DNA of 64,000 bases from Spiroplasma endosymbiont of Diplazon laetatorius (GTDB taxonomy: Bacteria; Bacillota_I; Bacilli_A; Mycoplasmatales; Mycoplasmataceae), in the NCBI RefSeq assembly GCF_964019625.1, contig NZ_OZ026458.1:434001-498000 (forward strand), read 5' to 3'. Within the stretch, counting starts at the first letter, position 1; the number at the start of each line of letters is the position of its first letter. Shown here in pieces: positions 50,465 through 62,602 of this stretch. Below the pieces are notes generated by a model. That model did not search any database and was not told the origin of the DNA. It worked only from the letters and a program-made list of their open reading frames with translations. Position numbers and translations under genes: made by a program.

Positions 50465-52399
50465 ATGGCTGAAAATAATAAGAATTTATCTTATACAGAA
50501 GATAGTATTCAGATTTTAGAAGGTTTAGAAGCAGTTAGAAAAAGACCTGGTATGTACATTGGATCAACAGATTCAAGAGGACTACACCACTTAGTATGAG
50601 AAATTGTTGATAACTCAATTGATGAGGCATTGGCAGGAATTTGTACTGAAATTAACGTTTCTATTGAAAAAGATGGATCAATTACTGTTAAAGATAATGG
50701 TCGTGGAGTTCCAATTGGTAAGTATAAAGGTACAAATCAATCAACTCCAGAAATCATATTCTCAGTTTTACATGCTGGGGGTAAATTTGGTGGAGATGGT
50801 TATAAAACTTCTGGAGGACTTCACGGGGTTGGATCATCTGTTGTTAACGCGCTTTCAAGTAAATTTAAAGTAACTATTAACAGAGATGGACTTGTTTCTA
50901 AGATAAAATTTGCAAATGGTGGAAAACTTGTTGAACCATTAAAACAAATTGGAACAAGCAAACAAACAGGAACTTGTGTAAATTTCTTACCTGATGAAAC
51001 AATGTTCTCAACTACAAAATTCTCATTTTCTACAATTAGCGAGAGATTAAAAGAATCAGCACTTTTAAATTCTGGACTTAAATTAACACTTAAAGATAAT
51101 AGAAGTGACAAATATGTTGAATACATTTATGAAAATGGTTTAACAGAATTTGTAAATGAATTAAAAGGTGATCAAAAAGCTCTTTGTTCTCCAATACTTT
51201 TAAAAGGTAGCGAACAACAAATTGATGTTGAAATTGCTTTAACATATACTACAGACTTTTCTGAAACTGTTTTAGGTTTTGCAAACAACGTTAAAACTAG
51301 TGATGGTGGAACACACATGACTGGTTTCAGATCTGGATTAGTAAAAGCGCTTAATGAATATGGAAGAGCTCAAAGCATCTTAAAAGAAAAAGACAAAAGA
51401 TTAGATTCTTCAGATATTAAAGAAGGTCTTATTGCTATTGTTACAGTTAAAATACCTGAAAACTTGATTCAATATGAAGGACAAACTAAAGGTAAATTAG
51501 GAACTAGTGAAGCAAGAGTGACTTGTGAAAAAGTTACAGAACAAAACATTAGTTTTTGATTGCAAGAAAACAAAACTATAGCTATTTCTATTATAGAAAA
51601 AGCTCTTTTAGCAAGAAAAGCTAAAGAAGAAGCTAGAAAAGCAAGACAAGCAGTTAGAGATCAAAAAACTAAATCAAAATCTAGAACAATGCTTGGAAAA
51701 CTTACTCCTGCCCAAGGAAGGAACAAAGAAGACAATGAATTATTCTTAGTCGAAGGGGATTCAGCGGGAGGAAGTGCAAAATCTGGAAGAGATAGAAAAT
51801 TCCAAGCAATACTTCCTTTAAGAGGGAAAGTTATTAATGCTGAAAAAACTAAATTAATTGACTTATTAAAAAACGAAGAAATAACAACAATAATAAATGC
51901 TATTGGTGCTGGAATTGGGAGTGACTTTGATTTAAGTGATTCAAATTACGGAAAAATCATATTAATGACCGACGCCGATACTGATGGAGCACACATCCAA
52001 ACATTATTACTTACATTCTTCTATCGTTATATGAAAGAGTTAATAGTAAATAAAAATATTTATATTGCTATGCCTCCTTTATTTAAAGTAACTACAGGTT
52101 CAAATAAAAAGGACTTTATTTATCTATGAACGGAAGAAGAATTAGCTAGTTATATGAAAAAAGCTAAATCAAAAGTTGAAATACAAAGATACAAAGGGTT
52201 AGGGGAAATGAATGCTGACCAACTTTGAGAAACAACAATGGATCCAGAACATAGAAAACTAATTCAAGTTACAATTGACGATGCACTTGCTGCAGAAAAT
52301 TCATTTAGAACTTTAATGGGTGATAACTCTGAAAAAAGAAAAGAATGAATTGAAGAAAACGTTAAGTTTACACTTGAAGAAAACGTTGAATTTATCTAA
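50465..52399 (+). CDS. parE: DNA topoisomerase IV subunit B
   Basis: 644 residues. GHKL ATPase motifs ([32 protein letters not shown]), transducer domain, Toprim motifs ([41 protein letters not shown]) and the C-terminal [19 protein letters not shown]. ParE rather than GyrB because parC follows and the [14 protein letters not shown] wording is ParE-like. It decatenates replicated chromosomes with ParC. SD GAGGT. Several TGA Trp. Confidence 0.93.
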
Positions 52400-52436
52400 T
52401 TTTAATTAAAAATAGCTAGACAGGTGGTGATGATAT

Positions 52437-53417
52437 ATGGAAAACAAATTAACCTTTAATGAAAAGGTCGATATCATTGTGGAAAAATTCGAAGATTACA
52501 ATAAAATAAACAAAGATATTAAAAGATATGGAGATATTTTTAACACCTTTGCTTTTTCTTATGAAATAAAGAAACCTGATCTATTTTTCGAATTAAAAAG
52601 TACAGATTATGATGAAAATAACTTTTCTGTAACATCACTTGCAGCTGAACAGTGAATTGAAATTAACGTTGAAAACGATAATGAAGTTAACTGATTATTA
52701 AAAACTATTACTAAATTCATTTCTAAATCAAAAGAAACAATGAAAAAAGCCAGAGAGTTTTCAAAACCTCATGTTGGTATTCTTGTTTATGATGAATTTA
52801 CAGATTCTTACTACTTGAACCCAACAACTGGACCAATTCTTTTAAAATCAAAAGAAATTGCAAAAGAAATATCTTCAACAAGAATAGATATTTTCAATAT
52901 TTTCATTAACTTGCGTTCGGCTGTTATTGAAGAAGATAGAAGAGTTGAAATATTTGGTTCTTCAATTGAAGAAGTTATTGATAAAATTAAAGCTTCTTTA
53001 AAATCTATTAAATCATCAGCTACAAAAATTATGAAAATAGAAGGTATTCCTAGATATGTTTCTTCAATTGAACAAGAAGGAGAAAGAATATTTTACAATA
53101 CCTATGCAACTGTAGACTTTGGTCTTGAAGCTGCAAACAAAAACAAAGTTAACGAAATCGACATTGAAGCCGATCTTGATAACTTTGAAGATTTAGAAAA
53201 AATTTATGTACAGATAAGAAAAGACGAAGAAGTAAGTAAAAACATGGTTGATTTAGCAAGAAGTTTAGTTTCAAGAAATGATCCTAAATTATATGCGCAA
53301 AACTCAACAACAGGACTTTGAACCTTAACAAAAGAAGGTAAAGAAACAATGAAAAACTTAAACATTATTGATTTCATTAATACAGATATTAGTGGAATTG
53401 AGTTTGAAATTGATTAG
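52437..53417 (+). CDS. unknown protein between parE and parC
   Basis: 326 residues in the topoisomerase IV operon, 37 nt after parE and 12 nt before parC. Acidic, alpha/beta, no membrane segment or signal. Regions of note: a hydrophobic core strand HVGILVYDEFTDSYYLNP (about 113-130) and a long charged helix region (about 140-190). No nuclease, ATPase or DNA-binding motif recognised. Its position suggests a role in chromosome segregation or topoisomerase control; that is inference. ATG 52437 fits; an ATG at 52430 is out of frame. Confidence 0.8.
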
Positions 53418-53429
53418 GAGGAAAATATA

Positions 53430-56003
53430 ATGGCAACAAAAGATGAAAAAGGAATTATTAATTTCGCGCTTGAAGACTTAATGGGTGACCGATTTGGAAG
53501 ATATGCCAAGTATATTATCCAAGAAAGAGCTTTACCTGATGTTAGAGATGGATTAAAACCAGTTCAAAGACGTATTTTATTTACTATGAATGAAATCAAT
53601 TTAACTCATGACAGAGCATATAAAAAATCTGCTCGTGTTGTTGGGGATGTAATTGGTAAATATCACCCACACGGTGATACTTCAGTTTACGACGCTTTAG
53701 TTCGTATGAGTCAACATTGAAAACTAAATATTCCTTTAGTTGATATGCACGGTAACAACGGTTCTATCGATGGAGATAGTGCAGCTGCCATGCGTTATAC
53801 TGAAACAAGACTTGCTAAAATTTCAAGTATTATTTTAGCTGACTTACAAAAAAACACTGTTTTATTTGCGCCTAACTATGATGATTCTGAAAAAGAACCA
53901 ACTGTTTTACCTGGTTATTTTCCAAATATCTTAGTAAATGGTGCTACAGGTATTGCTGCAGGTTATGCAACAAATATGCCACCACACAACATTAATGAAG
54001 TAATTGATGCAGTTATTGCAACAATTAAAAATCCTAAAATTAAATTATCAGATATTTCTAAAATAGTTAAAGGTCCAGATTTCCCAACTGGTGGAATTGT
54101 AATGGGTCAAGAAGGAATTGATTCTGCATTTGAAACTGGTAAAGGAAGAGTTATTCTTCAATCAAAAATGCACAGAGAAGAAAATAACATAGTTATTGAT
54201 GAAATTCCTTATGAAGTTGTGAAACAAGATCTTGTAAGAAAAATTGGAGATGTTGTTGATGCAAATCCTCAAATAGAGGTTAAAGAAGTTAGAGATGAAA
54301 CTGATAGAAGTGGTTTAAGAATAGTAATTGAATTATCTGCAAAAGCTGATTATGAAGTTACAAGAAAATTCTTATTAAAAAATACACCATTACAAGTTTC
54401 ATACAACTACAACAATGTTGTTATTGTTGATAAACAACCAAAACAATTGGGAATCATTCCAATTATCACTGCTTACATTAAACATTACAAAGAAGTTTTC
54501 ACAAGAAAAACTCAATTTGATTTAGATAAAGCAGCAAAAAGATTAGAAATAATCGATGGATTAATTAAAGCTATTTCAATTCTTGATGATGTAATTAAAA
54601 TTATTAGAGATTCTTCAAATAGAAGTGATGCTATTGCTAACTTAATGTCAAAACACACATTTAGTGAAACACAAGCAATTGCCATTGTTGATTTAAGACT
54701 TTATAGATTAACTTCAACTGACGTTGTTAAGTTAGAAGAAGAAAAAAAAGAACTTGCTTCATTAATTGATGGTTACAAATCAATTTTAAGTGATGCAAAA
54801 ATATTGGATTCTAAAATAATTGAACAACTTACAGCAACTAAAAAAGAATTTGGTGTTGAAAGAAGAAGTGAAGTTGTTGGAGAAATCGAAAATATTGAAG
54901 TTGAAATCAAAAAAACAATTGTTCAAAAAGATTACACAATTTGAATTTCTCAAGATGGTTACTTAAAAGCAATTGAAGACTCACAACTTGGTAAAAATTC
55001 AATGGCTGACTTTAAACGTAAACCAAATGATATTTGAATATCACAAGTACCAGCTTCAAGTTTAGACTTTATCTTACTTGTATCAAGTGCAGGAACTTAC
55101 TATTCAATTCCAGTTTACAAAATTATTCCAAGTAAATGAAAAGAAACAGGAATGCATATTAATAAAGTTGCAACCATTGCAGGTAACGAAAGAATTCTTG
55201 CAGCATTTGTTGTAAAAGAATTTAAAGATGCAAAACAAGAAATCTTGTTAGCAACTAAAAAAGGTATGATCAAACGTACTCCAATTGAAGATTTAGAAAC
55301 AAAAATGTTCTCTAAACCATTTAGAATTATTAAATTACAAAATGAAGATGAACTTGTATCAGCTTCATTAGTAACTTCACAAACAAAAACAGCAACTATG
55401 CTTACAAGAAGTGGATTTGCAGTTAGATATGATATTGCAGAAATTCCTTCAGCTGGTCCAAATGCAAAAGGGGTTAAATCAACTGTTGTTAAAGACGAAG
55501 ATATTGTTGCAGGTAAAGCATTTGCAAGTGGAGACATATTAATAATTACTAACAAAGGTAATGTTAAGAAAATTAAACAAGATCTTGTTCCAATCATGGC
55601 AAGACCAAAACGTGGAGTTAGATTATATCCATGAAATAAAAAACGTGATGAGTTTGCAACATTCTTATACAATGTTCAAACAAAAGATATCTTAAACATC
55701 TTGGATGAAGAAGATAACTTAACACAATTAAATGTTAAAAACTTTAAGTTTGCTGAATTAGAAGATGTACCTGAAGATTTAGATATGGTAGAAATCATAA
55801 CTACAACTTTAGAAAAATCATTCATTATCAAAAATGGTGATGTACCTCCAGCTCCAAAAAGTGCTGAAGATGATGATTCAACAAAAGTAGTTGAAGTTAA
55901 AAAAGCAGAACCTAAAAAAACTGTTGCTGCTAAAAAACCAGAAGTAAACATCAACGAAGAAGAAACAAGCGAACTTAAAATCGATGTTGAAGATTTAATT
56001 TAA
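53430..56003 (+). CDS. parC: DNA topoisomerase IV subunit A
   Basis: 857 residues. N-terminal winged-helix/tower region ([40 protein letters not shown]), catalytic Tyr123 in [33 protein letters not shown], then a C-terminal beta-pinwheel (about 490-790). The last ~55 residues form a low-complexity Lys/Glu/Pro/Val tail not usual in ParC. SD AGGAGG at 53415-53420 sits on the stop codon of the preceding gene. Confidence 0.93.
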
Positions 56004-56024
56004 AAACACCTTTGGTGTTTTTTT
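56002..56024 (+). terminator. intrinsic terminator after parC
   Basis: AAACACC-TTT-GGTGTTT followed by T4. Confidence 0.8.
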
Positions 56025-56065
56025 ATTTTATTTATGGTTAAATTAGTAAGAAATGAGTGATATTT

Positions 56066-56497
56066 TTGATTATTCAAGTTATTGGTTTAGATGAAAAAGG
56101 AATTAAAAACTTTTCAAACTATTTATCTAAAAAATATACGCTACCTTTAGTTGATATAAGTTATTTTTTAAGTGATAACAAACAAGCAATTATAGATAAA
56201 TACAGTGATTTTATATTTAATAACAGTGATTTCATAATAGTTGGATCTATGTCAAATATAATTTATTCATCTTTTTATAAAAGAGATTATTTGGTATGAA
56301 TATATAAACAAGATGAAACAAAAATTGATAACAATGATAAAAGAAATAAATTTAACTCAGTATTTAAAGAATATGAAATTGCAAATGGCAATAAAATAAT
56401 TATTAATTCAGATTTAAGATTAATTGATCAAGAAAAAATGTTTTTGAATATATTGGAGAAAAAAGATTATGAATACATACAAGGGAAAAATAAGTAG
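56066..56497 (+). CDS. small CoaE-like or unknown protein coupled to recD2
   Basis: 143 residues from TTG 56066 (Shine-Dalgarno-like GAGTGAT), or 146 from GTG 56057; both are in frame and there is no ATG. The order of elements (MIIQVIGLDEKG..., LPLVDISYFL, IIVGSMSNIIY, a late INSDLRLI) recalls dephospho-CoA kinase-type P-loop kinases, but the P-loop itself (G-x4-GKS) is absent, so an active kinase is unlikely. Overlaps recD2 by 29 nt, hence co-translated. Confidence 0.6.
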
Positions 56498-58676
56498 GTT
56501 TATTTATAAGGGTGACAATGGTTATGCTATTGCAGTTTTTATTTTATTTAATAACGAAAAAAAATCAGTAACTATTACTGGTTCAATAGGCTTAATGAAA
56601 ATGGGTATAGTTTATGAAATAACTGGAGAAGAAGTTGAAGATATAAAAAGAAATCAAAAAAACTTTGTTGTTAAAAGTTTTAGTCAAGTAAAACATTTTG
56701 ACAGAGATGGACTTATAAAATATCTAAGTTCTCCAACTTTTCCAACTGTAGGAAAAAAACTTGCTGAAAATATTGTTGATCATTTTAAAGATGATGTATT
56801 TAAAAAAATACTTGAAAATAAAACTGAGCTTTTTAAAATCCAAGATATGACAGAAGCAAAAGCAGAAATTATTTTTGATGTTGTCAGTTCTAAATTTGCA
56901 GACAATAAAATTTTAGATATTTTTGTTGAGAATAATTTAAAGATGGAATTCTTAAATTATTTACAAAGAGAATTTGAAGATATAAATTTAATTGAACAAG
57001 TTTTAAATGAAGATTTTTATAATTATGCAAACGAAAATAAACTTCAACCATTTAACGAAGTTGATAAAGTTTGTTTAACTTTTGGAATGCAAGAAGAAGA
57101 TGAAAGAAGAGTTTCTTGATTTGCAAGTGAGTTTGTTAAAGAAATTTTATTTAAAGAAGGAAACACATATACTTCTTTAGAAGAACTTATTAAAAAATTA
57201 AGACATCAGTTTAATTTGAGTGATGGTGATCTTTATAAAAAACTTGTTTATGCTAAAAATGAAAAGATACTTTATTTTAAAAATGAAAAAATTTATACAA
57301 AAGAAAGTTATGAAGATGAACAATATATTGCAAAAGAACTTTATGATTTATCAATTAAATCCAATTTCATTAAAAGAGAAATTGATTTTGACAAAAATAT
57401 TTTAGAAGTAGAAAAATTTATAGCATCAAGACATGATGTAGAAACTTTTAAATATAATCCAGAGCAAGTTGAAGCTATAAGAAACTTTATTGATAATGAT
57501 ATTTCAATAATAACTGGTAGACCAGGAACCGGAAAGACAACTGTTATAACTGGAATAATAAAAATGTATGAACTTGTATATAATGATACTAACTTTGCAA
57601 TTACTGCACCAACTGGAAGAGCGGCTGGAAAAATCAAAGATGATTCAGGATATAAAACTTCAACAATTCACAGACTATTACAATATTCTGGAAATGATGT
57701 TTTTGAAGCAAATGAATCAAAACCAATTTATAAAAATTTAGTTGTAATAGATGAATGTTCAATGATTGATAATCATTTATTTGCATCATTGTTAAAAGGT
57801 GTAAAAGGAATCAAAAAAATATTATTGGTAGGGGATGTTGAACAATTACCAAGTGTTAGTTATGGAAATTTATATGAAGATTTAATTAATTGTGATCAAT
57901 TTAAAGTAACAAGACTTGTAACTAACAATAGGCAAAAAACAAATGAAGGTGAAGTCAATTCAATTATTGATCTTTCAAATGCAATTAAAAATGAACAAGT
58001 TAAAGAATTTGATTTTGACTCAACAACAAATGTTGATTTTATATTTTCAAATGAATATCAAGATGTAATTAAAACTTTGAAAGATACTTATTCAAATTTA
58101 AACCCTTCAGGAATTGAAGAGCAATTAAATGATATTCAAATTATTGCTCCAATGTACAAAGAAAAATTGGGAATAGATAATATAAATGCAACAATTCAAA
58201 ATCTAGTAAATCCAACAACTTCAAGAGTTTATAAAAGATATGATGCTGAATTTAGAGTAAATGATAAAGTCATGTATATTGAAAATGATCCGATATTAGA
58301 ACTTTCAAACGGAGATGTAGGATACATTAAAGAACTTAACTTTGTTGGAGAAAAATTAAAAACAGCTAAAGTAGTATTTAATGGAAGAGAAATTGAGATG
58401 GGAAATAACTCATTTCAAAAGATAAAACTAAACTATGCTTGTTCAATCCATAAAACTCAAGGAAGTGAATATAAGAATACAATCCTTGTTTTAGACGGAA
58501 ATAATAGAGTTTCTAACTTTGTTTTAAACAAAAAAATGCTATATACTGCAATAACTAGAGCAAAACAAAAGTTAATCATCATTTCTGATAGCAATTTGTT
58601 TATTAAATCATGTTATAAAAATGCAAAACAAAGATTAACGACATTAAAAGAAACAATAAATTTATTGAAAGGGTAA
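56469..58676 (+). CDS. recD2: RecD2-type ATP-dependent DNA helicase
   Basis: 735 residues. An N-terminal OB-like and helix-hairpin-helix region (about 1-200) is followed by a superfamily 1B helicase core: Walker A ITGRPGTGKTT (G350-K356), APTGRAAGKI (Ia), VIDECSMID (Walker B), LLVGDVEQLPSV, and the C-terminal motif VI region YTAITRAKQKL. Without RecBC partners it is a RecD2 5'-3' helicase involved in replication and repair. Its last 43 nt of sequence around the stop are repeated at 59549-59591. Confidence 0.9.
58627..58669 (+). repeat. 43-bp direct repeat, copy 1 (in the recD2 3' end)
   Basis: Identical to 59549-59591. This copy is coding: it makes up most of the last recD2 codons. Confidence 0.95.
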
Positions 58677-58682
58677 TAATAA

Positions 58683-59402
58683 ATGGAGCACAACGAAATT
58701 AATTCACAAAATCATATAGAAAGAACAAAAAAGATTAAGCAAAAATTAAGTAAATTTAATCAAGTTTTTAGTGAATTTTTAAAAAATAATGCAAACAAAT
58801 TTTCTGATTTACAAAAAAACGCATTAAATCCAGGTGAATTTAATTTTTTAGCTGAAAGAATTGATTCCGCAGAAAATCAACTTTTATCTCATTTCAGTGT
58901 ATTGCAAAACTTATTTAACAATATTGAAGTTAATAATATTGAAAATTTTGAATCTTTTATACTATACACTGTGATAATGAGTTTATCTATAGTTCTTGAA
59001 TTATCAATTTTTCTGAAAGAAACATTAACAAATGATGTTAATTCATTAATTAGTGAGATAAATAACAAAAAATTCAACAAAAATCAAAGTTACTTTCTAA
59101 AAAAACATATTGAAAGCGAAAAAAATAAAGATTTTAATTATCATATTGAATCTCTTAGAAAAATTAGAAACGCAATAGAACACCCACTAAGCTATTATCA
59201 TAAAAGTAAAACTTATTCCATACAAATAGTTGATCATAATAATTCTAATAATATTTTTTCCAAAGAAGAAATGGCAATAATAAGACATCCTGTTTTAGAG
59301 GATGGAAATAATTACGGCAAAATTGAAATCTTTGAAGTTTTTAATTTCATATTGATAGTTGAAAATGTTGTAGATTTTATTTTAAACGAGTTATTAAATT
59401 AA
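58683..59402 (+). CDS. HEPN-like protein, inserted after recD2
   Basis: 239 residues, all helical. Near the middle, LRKIRNAIEHPLSYY contains R162-N-x3-H167, the R-x4-H (RNxxxH) signature of HEPN-fold proteins, many of which are RNases or their antitoxin-coupled partners. No second domain is evident. No Trp at all. It lies between two copies of the recD2 3' end, so it was probably acquired. A T-rich/A16 tract follows. The HEPN assignment rests on this motif and helical content only. Confidence 0.6.
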   Translation: MEHNEINSQNHIERTKKIKQKLSKFNQVFSEFLKNNANKFSDLQKNALNPGEFNFLAERIDSAENQLLSHFSVLQNLFNNIEVNNIENFESFILYTVIMSLSIVLELSIFLKETLTNDVNSLISEINNKKFNKNQSYFLKKHIESEKNKDFNYHIESLRKIRNAIEHPLSYYHKSKTYSIQIVDHNNSNNIFSKEEMAIIRHPVLEDGNNYGKIEIFEVFNFILIVENVVDFILNELLN

Positions 59403-59422
59403 TATTAAAAAAAAAAAAAAAA

Positions 59423-59524
59423 CTATCTTTTTGAACAATTAAGGCATAATTTTATTATTTCAAAGTAATTTTCTTTTTTTATATTTTCTTTTTTTCCGCA
59501 TTTATCACATGTATCAATAGCCAT
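59423..59524 (-). CDS. tiny zinc-ribbon protein
   Basis: 33 residues with CDKC (6-9) and CLNC (27-30), a complete small zinc ribbon. Strong Shine-Dalgarno AAAGGGGTG 6 nt before ATG. Resembles the 44-residue protein at 29122 in size and layout. It lies inside the segment bounded by the 43-bp repeats. Confidence 0.65.
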   Translation of the reverse strand: MAIDTCDKCGKKENIKKENYFEIIKLCLNCSKR

Positions 59525-59548
59525 ATAATCACCCCTTTAAATAATTTT

Positions 59549-59591
59549 AACAAAGATTAACGACATTAAAAGAAACAATAAATTTATTGAA
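59549..59591 (+). repeat. 43-bp direct repeat, copy 2 (intergenic)
   Basis: Perfect copy of 58627-58669. It is not translated here; its last bases TTGAA form part of the -35 of the next promoter. Confidence 0.95.
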
Positions 59592-59615
59592 TAATCAATA
59601 AATACTATATATAAT
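59587..59615 (+). promoter_or_regulatory. promoter of the 59639 gene, built on the recD2 repeat
   Basis: TTGAAT (59587-59592), 17-nt spacer, TATAAT (59610-59615). The first five bases of the -35 belong to the 43-bp repeat. Confidence 0.75.
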
Positions 59616-59638
59616 ATGAAATAGTGGGGTAAAAATAA

Positions 59639-60820
59639 ATGAGACATAAAAATACGTATACATTTGCGATAATAATCACTTCTCTTCTTGTAATAGCATT
59701 CATAGTTGTAGGAACTGTTGGTAGTACAATTGATTATTCATCTATACTTGAATCAAAAATTCAAAGTTCAAACTGAAGTTCAATTGAAAATGTTGAAAAT
59801 TTAAAACAAAATATAACAACACCTCTATCTTTAGCGTTCTTTCTATTTGGAATTGGTGGGGTAGGAGAAATAATGGGAGCACAAAACTGATTTGGTTTAA
59901 TTGTATTTACAATTACATCAATTATAGTTATTCCTGTGTTATTAATATTATTTGTTACTTATGCATCAGTAATAACTGTATTAATTTCTGTTGAATTCTT
60001 AAGAAGAGATTCAGAAATTAACAAAGTAAAAATGATTGGGAAATGAGGTATGTATGCTTCATTTATAGCAGCTTTAATATTTGCATTAATTGGAATTACT
60101 TTATTCAGTTCAACTGAAGCTGCTTTACAAAGAAATTTAGGTAGTCCTTTTGATGGATATGATACTTTTGCTATAACAACTTTCTTAACACACTTAACAA
60201 ATGGAACAGTTTTTGGTGGAATTAGTGGTGGGATAATAACAGATCCAACAGTTATTTCTAATTTACAAGCTGGAATGGCATTTATGGTAATTTTATTACC
60301 AATATCAGCTATTTGTTTAATTGCATTTGCATCAATGTATATTGGAGTTTTCGTTTCAAAAAGAGAAAGTAAATCATCAAGATTCTTTAACTGATTAAAA
60401 AACATTAGAATTGACTCTTTAAGAGAATATATTGATTTAAACTTAAAAAACCCTTGAATTTGAATAATTTCATTAACATTTATGACTACAATTATAATTC
60501 CTGGATTTGCACATCCATATGAAAATTCAACTCAAATATTAATTTCTGCTGTAAACTTCCTAATCATTCCTGTGGCATTTGCTCCAATGATTGTAGGATT
60601 CTTTATGGCAAAAGCTATTAAAAGATTTAACTATAACTTATTAATGTTTGTTCAAATCTTAGTTTTAATGGTATTTACTTGAGGAATACAATTAAATTTA
60701 TGAATTTTCTTTAAAGATTCAATGTACCAAATATCATGATTAAGTGCATTCTTACCATTTATGGCATGTACTACATCATTATTTGCAGCATTTGGATTTA
60801 TTAAATTCTCAGATAAATAA
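59639..60820 (+). CDS. polytopic membrane protein, unknown function
   Basis: 393 residues with about eight transmembrane helices, a larger soluble loop around 35-65 (rich in Ser and Asn) and a charged loop at about 240-280 (SKRESKSSRFFNWLKNIRID). No transporter family motif recognised. SD GGGGT 10 nt before ATG. Own promoter and terminator. Confidence 0.8.
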
Positions 60821-60841
60821 TACGAAAGTATTATTTTTTTT
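60815..60841 (+). terminator. intrinsic terminator
   Basis: AAATAATAC-GAAA-GTATTATTT with T tract; GNRA-type tetraloop, overlapping the stop codon of the 59639 gene. Confidence 0.85.
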
Positions 60842-60891
60842 GTTTAAATCACCTCGAATTGACTTAAAATATACTTGTTAGGAGTTAAATT

Positions 60892-62034
60892 ATGATTTTA
60901 AAAAATGCAAAAATAGTGATTGAAGATAAAATCGTTGAAAAAGGTTGATTAGAAGTTGAAGGAAAAACTATCAAATCAATTAATGAAGGTGATACTAACT
61001 TAGAAGGTATTGATTTGAATGGAAATTGATTAATGCCTGGATTTATAGACTGTCATGTGCATGGTGGATATGGAGTGGATTTTGAAAGTGGAAAAATTGA
61101 AGCTTTTGAAAAGTTTTCAGAAAATGTAGCAAAAGAGGGAATTACTAGTTATGTTCAGGGAAGTGTAACTAATTCTAAAGAAAATAACCAAAAATACTTA
61201 ACTGAATTTGCTAAATTTATGTCAAATGAAATGAAAGGTTCTAAATGTTTAGGACTTCACTTAGAAGGTCCCTTCATTTCAAAAGATAAAAAAGGAGCAC
61301 ATGAACTTTCTCTTTTAGAAGATCCAAATATTGATTCTTTAAAGGAATTAATTAAAGCTTCAAATGATAACATAAGAATTGTTACTTATGCAGCTGATTT
61401 ACAAGATGGAAGCTTTACAAAATTCATGTTAGAAAACAACATTTTACCAAGTGTTGGACACACTAATATGAGTTTTGATCAATGTCAAAAAGATTATGAA
61501 ATAGGATTTAGACATGTAACTCATTTATTTAATGGAATGAGTGGTGTTAGTCAATATGAACCCGGACTTGCAGCGTTTAGTTTATACAAAGATGATATCT
61601 TGTGTGAAGTAATTACTGATGGAATTCATATTGAAAAAGATACTTTAAAATTAATTTACAAAATTAAGGGACCAGAAAATATTTGTATAATAACTGATGC
61701 AATGAACGCAAAAGGTTTAGCTGATGGTGAATATAAATTAGGTAACTTAGAAGTTGTTAAAAAAGGAATGAAAGTTTCTTTAAAAGAAAGTGGAGTTTTA
61801 GCTGGAGCTGGAGCAACTTATGATCACAACATAAGAACAATGTTAGAAGCAAACCCAGAAATTAAAATGACTGACTTAATTAAAATGACTTCAATTAACA
61901 TTGCAAAGCAATTAAATATTTTTGATAAAACAGGAAGCATAGAAAATAATAAAATTGCAGATCTTGTTGTTTTAAATAAAAATTTAGAAGTGGAAAAAAC
62001 AATAGTAGAAGGGAAAGTTGTATATGAAAAATAA
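60892..62034 (+). CDS. nagA: N-acetylglucosamine-6-phosphate deacetylase
   Basis: 380 residues, amidohydrolase fold. Metal-binding MPGFIDCHVHGGYG (H-x-H), LGLHLEGPF with the metal Glu, SVGHTNM and HVTHLFNGM with metal His residues, and the catalytic Asp in CIITDAMNAKG. It converts GlcNAc-6-P to glucosamine-6-P, feeding amino sugars into glycolysis and complementing the GH18 lipoprotein. Overlaps the next gene by 11 nt. Confidence 0.93.
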
Positions 62035-62602
62035 AATTAATCCTGCAAGTTTCACAATGATAAAATTCTTGTTAACTTTAGGTTTAATTTTTAACTATAC
62101 AATTTCTTTATTAGCTTTTTTTAATGTTTACAAAAATGAAGAAGGAAAATTATTATTAGCAACCAAAACTTATTTAGCAATTCAAATATTATTGTTTGTA
62201 TCTTCATTAGTTTGTTTTTTAATATTTTATTTTGTTAGAATAGATGTAAATAAAAAAACAGAATATAAATATAACAAAAAAGAAAAAAAATTAATTTATA
62301 TTACTTTATCTACTATAATTTTAATTTTATTAATTTCTTTAATAAATATCCTTTCTATTTCTTTTATATTTGAAAAAATATTTATTATGATAATAGTTTT
62401 TATGGTTATTCAACTTTTTACAGGTGTTTCAACTTCAATTTTAGAAAGTTATTCAAGATTAACTGAACAGTCAATTGTAAATCAACATTGATTTAAAAAA
62501 GAAGAAGAAACAAAAAAAGAACAAAAAGTAAAAACAGAAACAAAAGTTTTAAAAGAAAAAGAAAACTTTAACCCATTTATGCAGGAGGAAGATAATGATT
62601 AA
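62024..62602 (+). CDS. membrane protein, four helices, unknown
   Basis: 192 residues: four transmembrane helices (about 12-32, 45-68, 85-107, 112-135) and a charged C-terminal cytoplasmic tail rich in Lys/Glu/Thr. ATG 62024, not the TTG six bases upstream, fits SD GAAGGGA. Overlaps nagA and, at its end, the next oxidoreductase, so it belongs to the nagA transcript. Confidence 0.75.

Noticed and set aside
55115-55672. 185-codon minus-strand open frame
   Set aside because: Lies wholly inside parC; the plus-strand frame has clear ParC domains.
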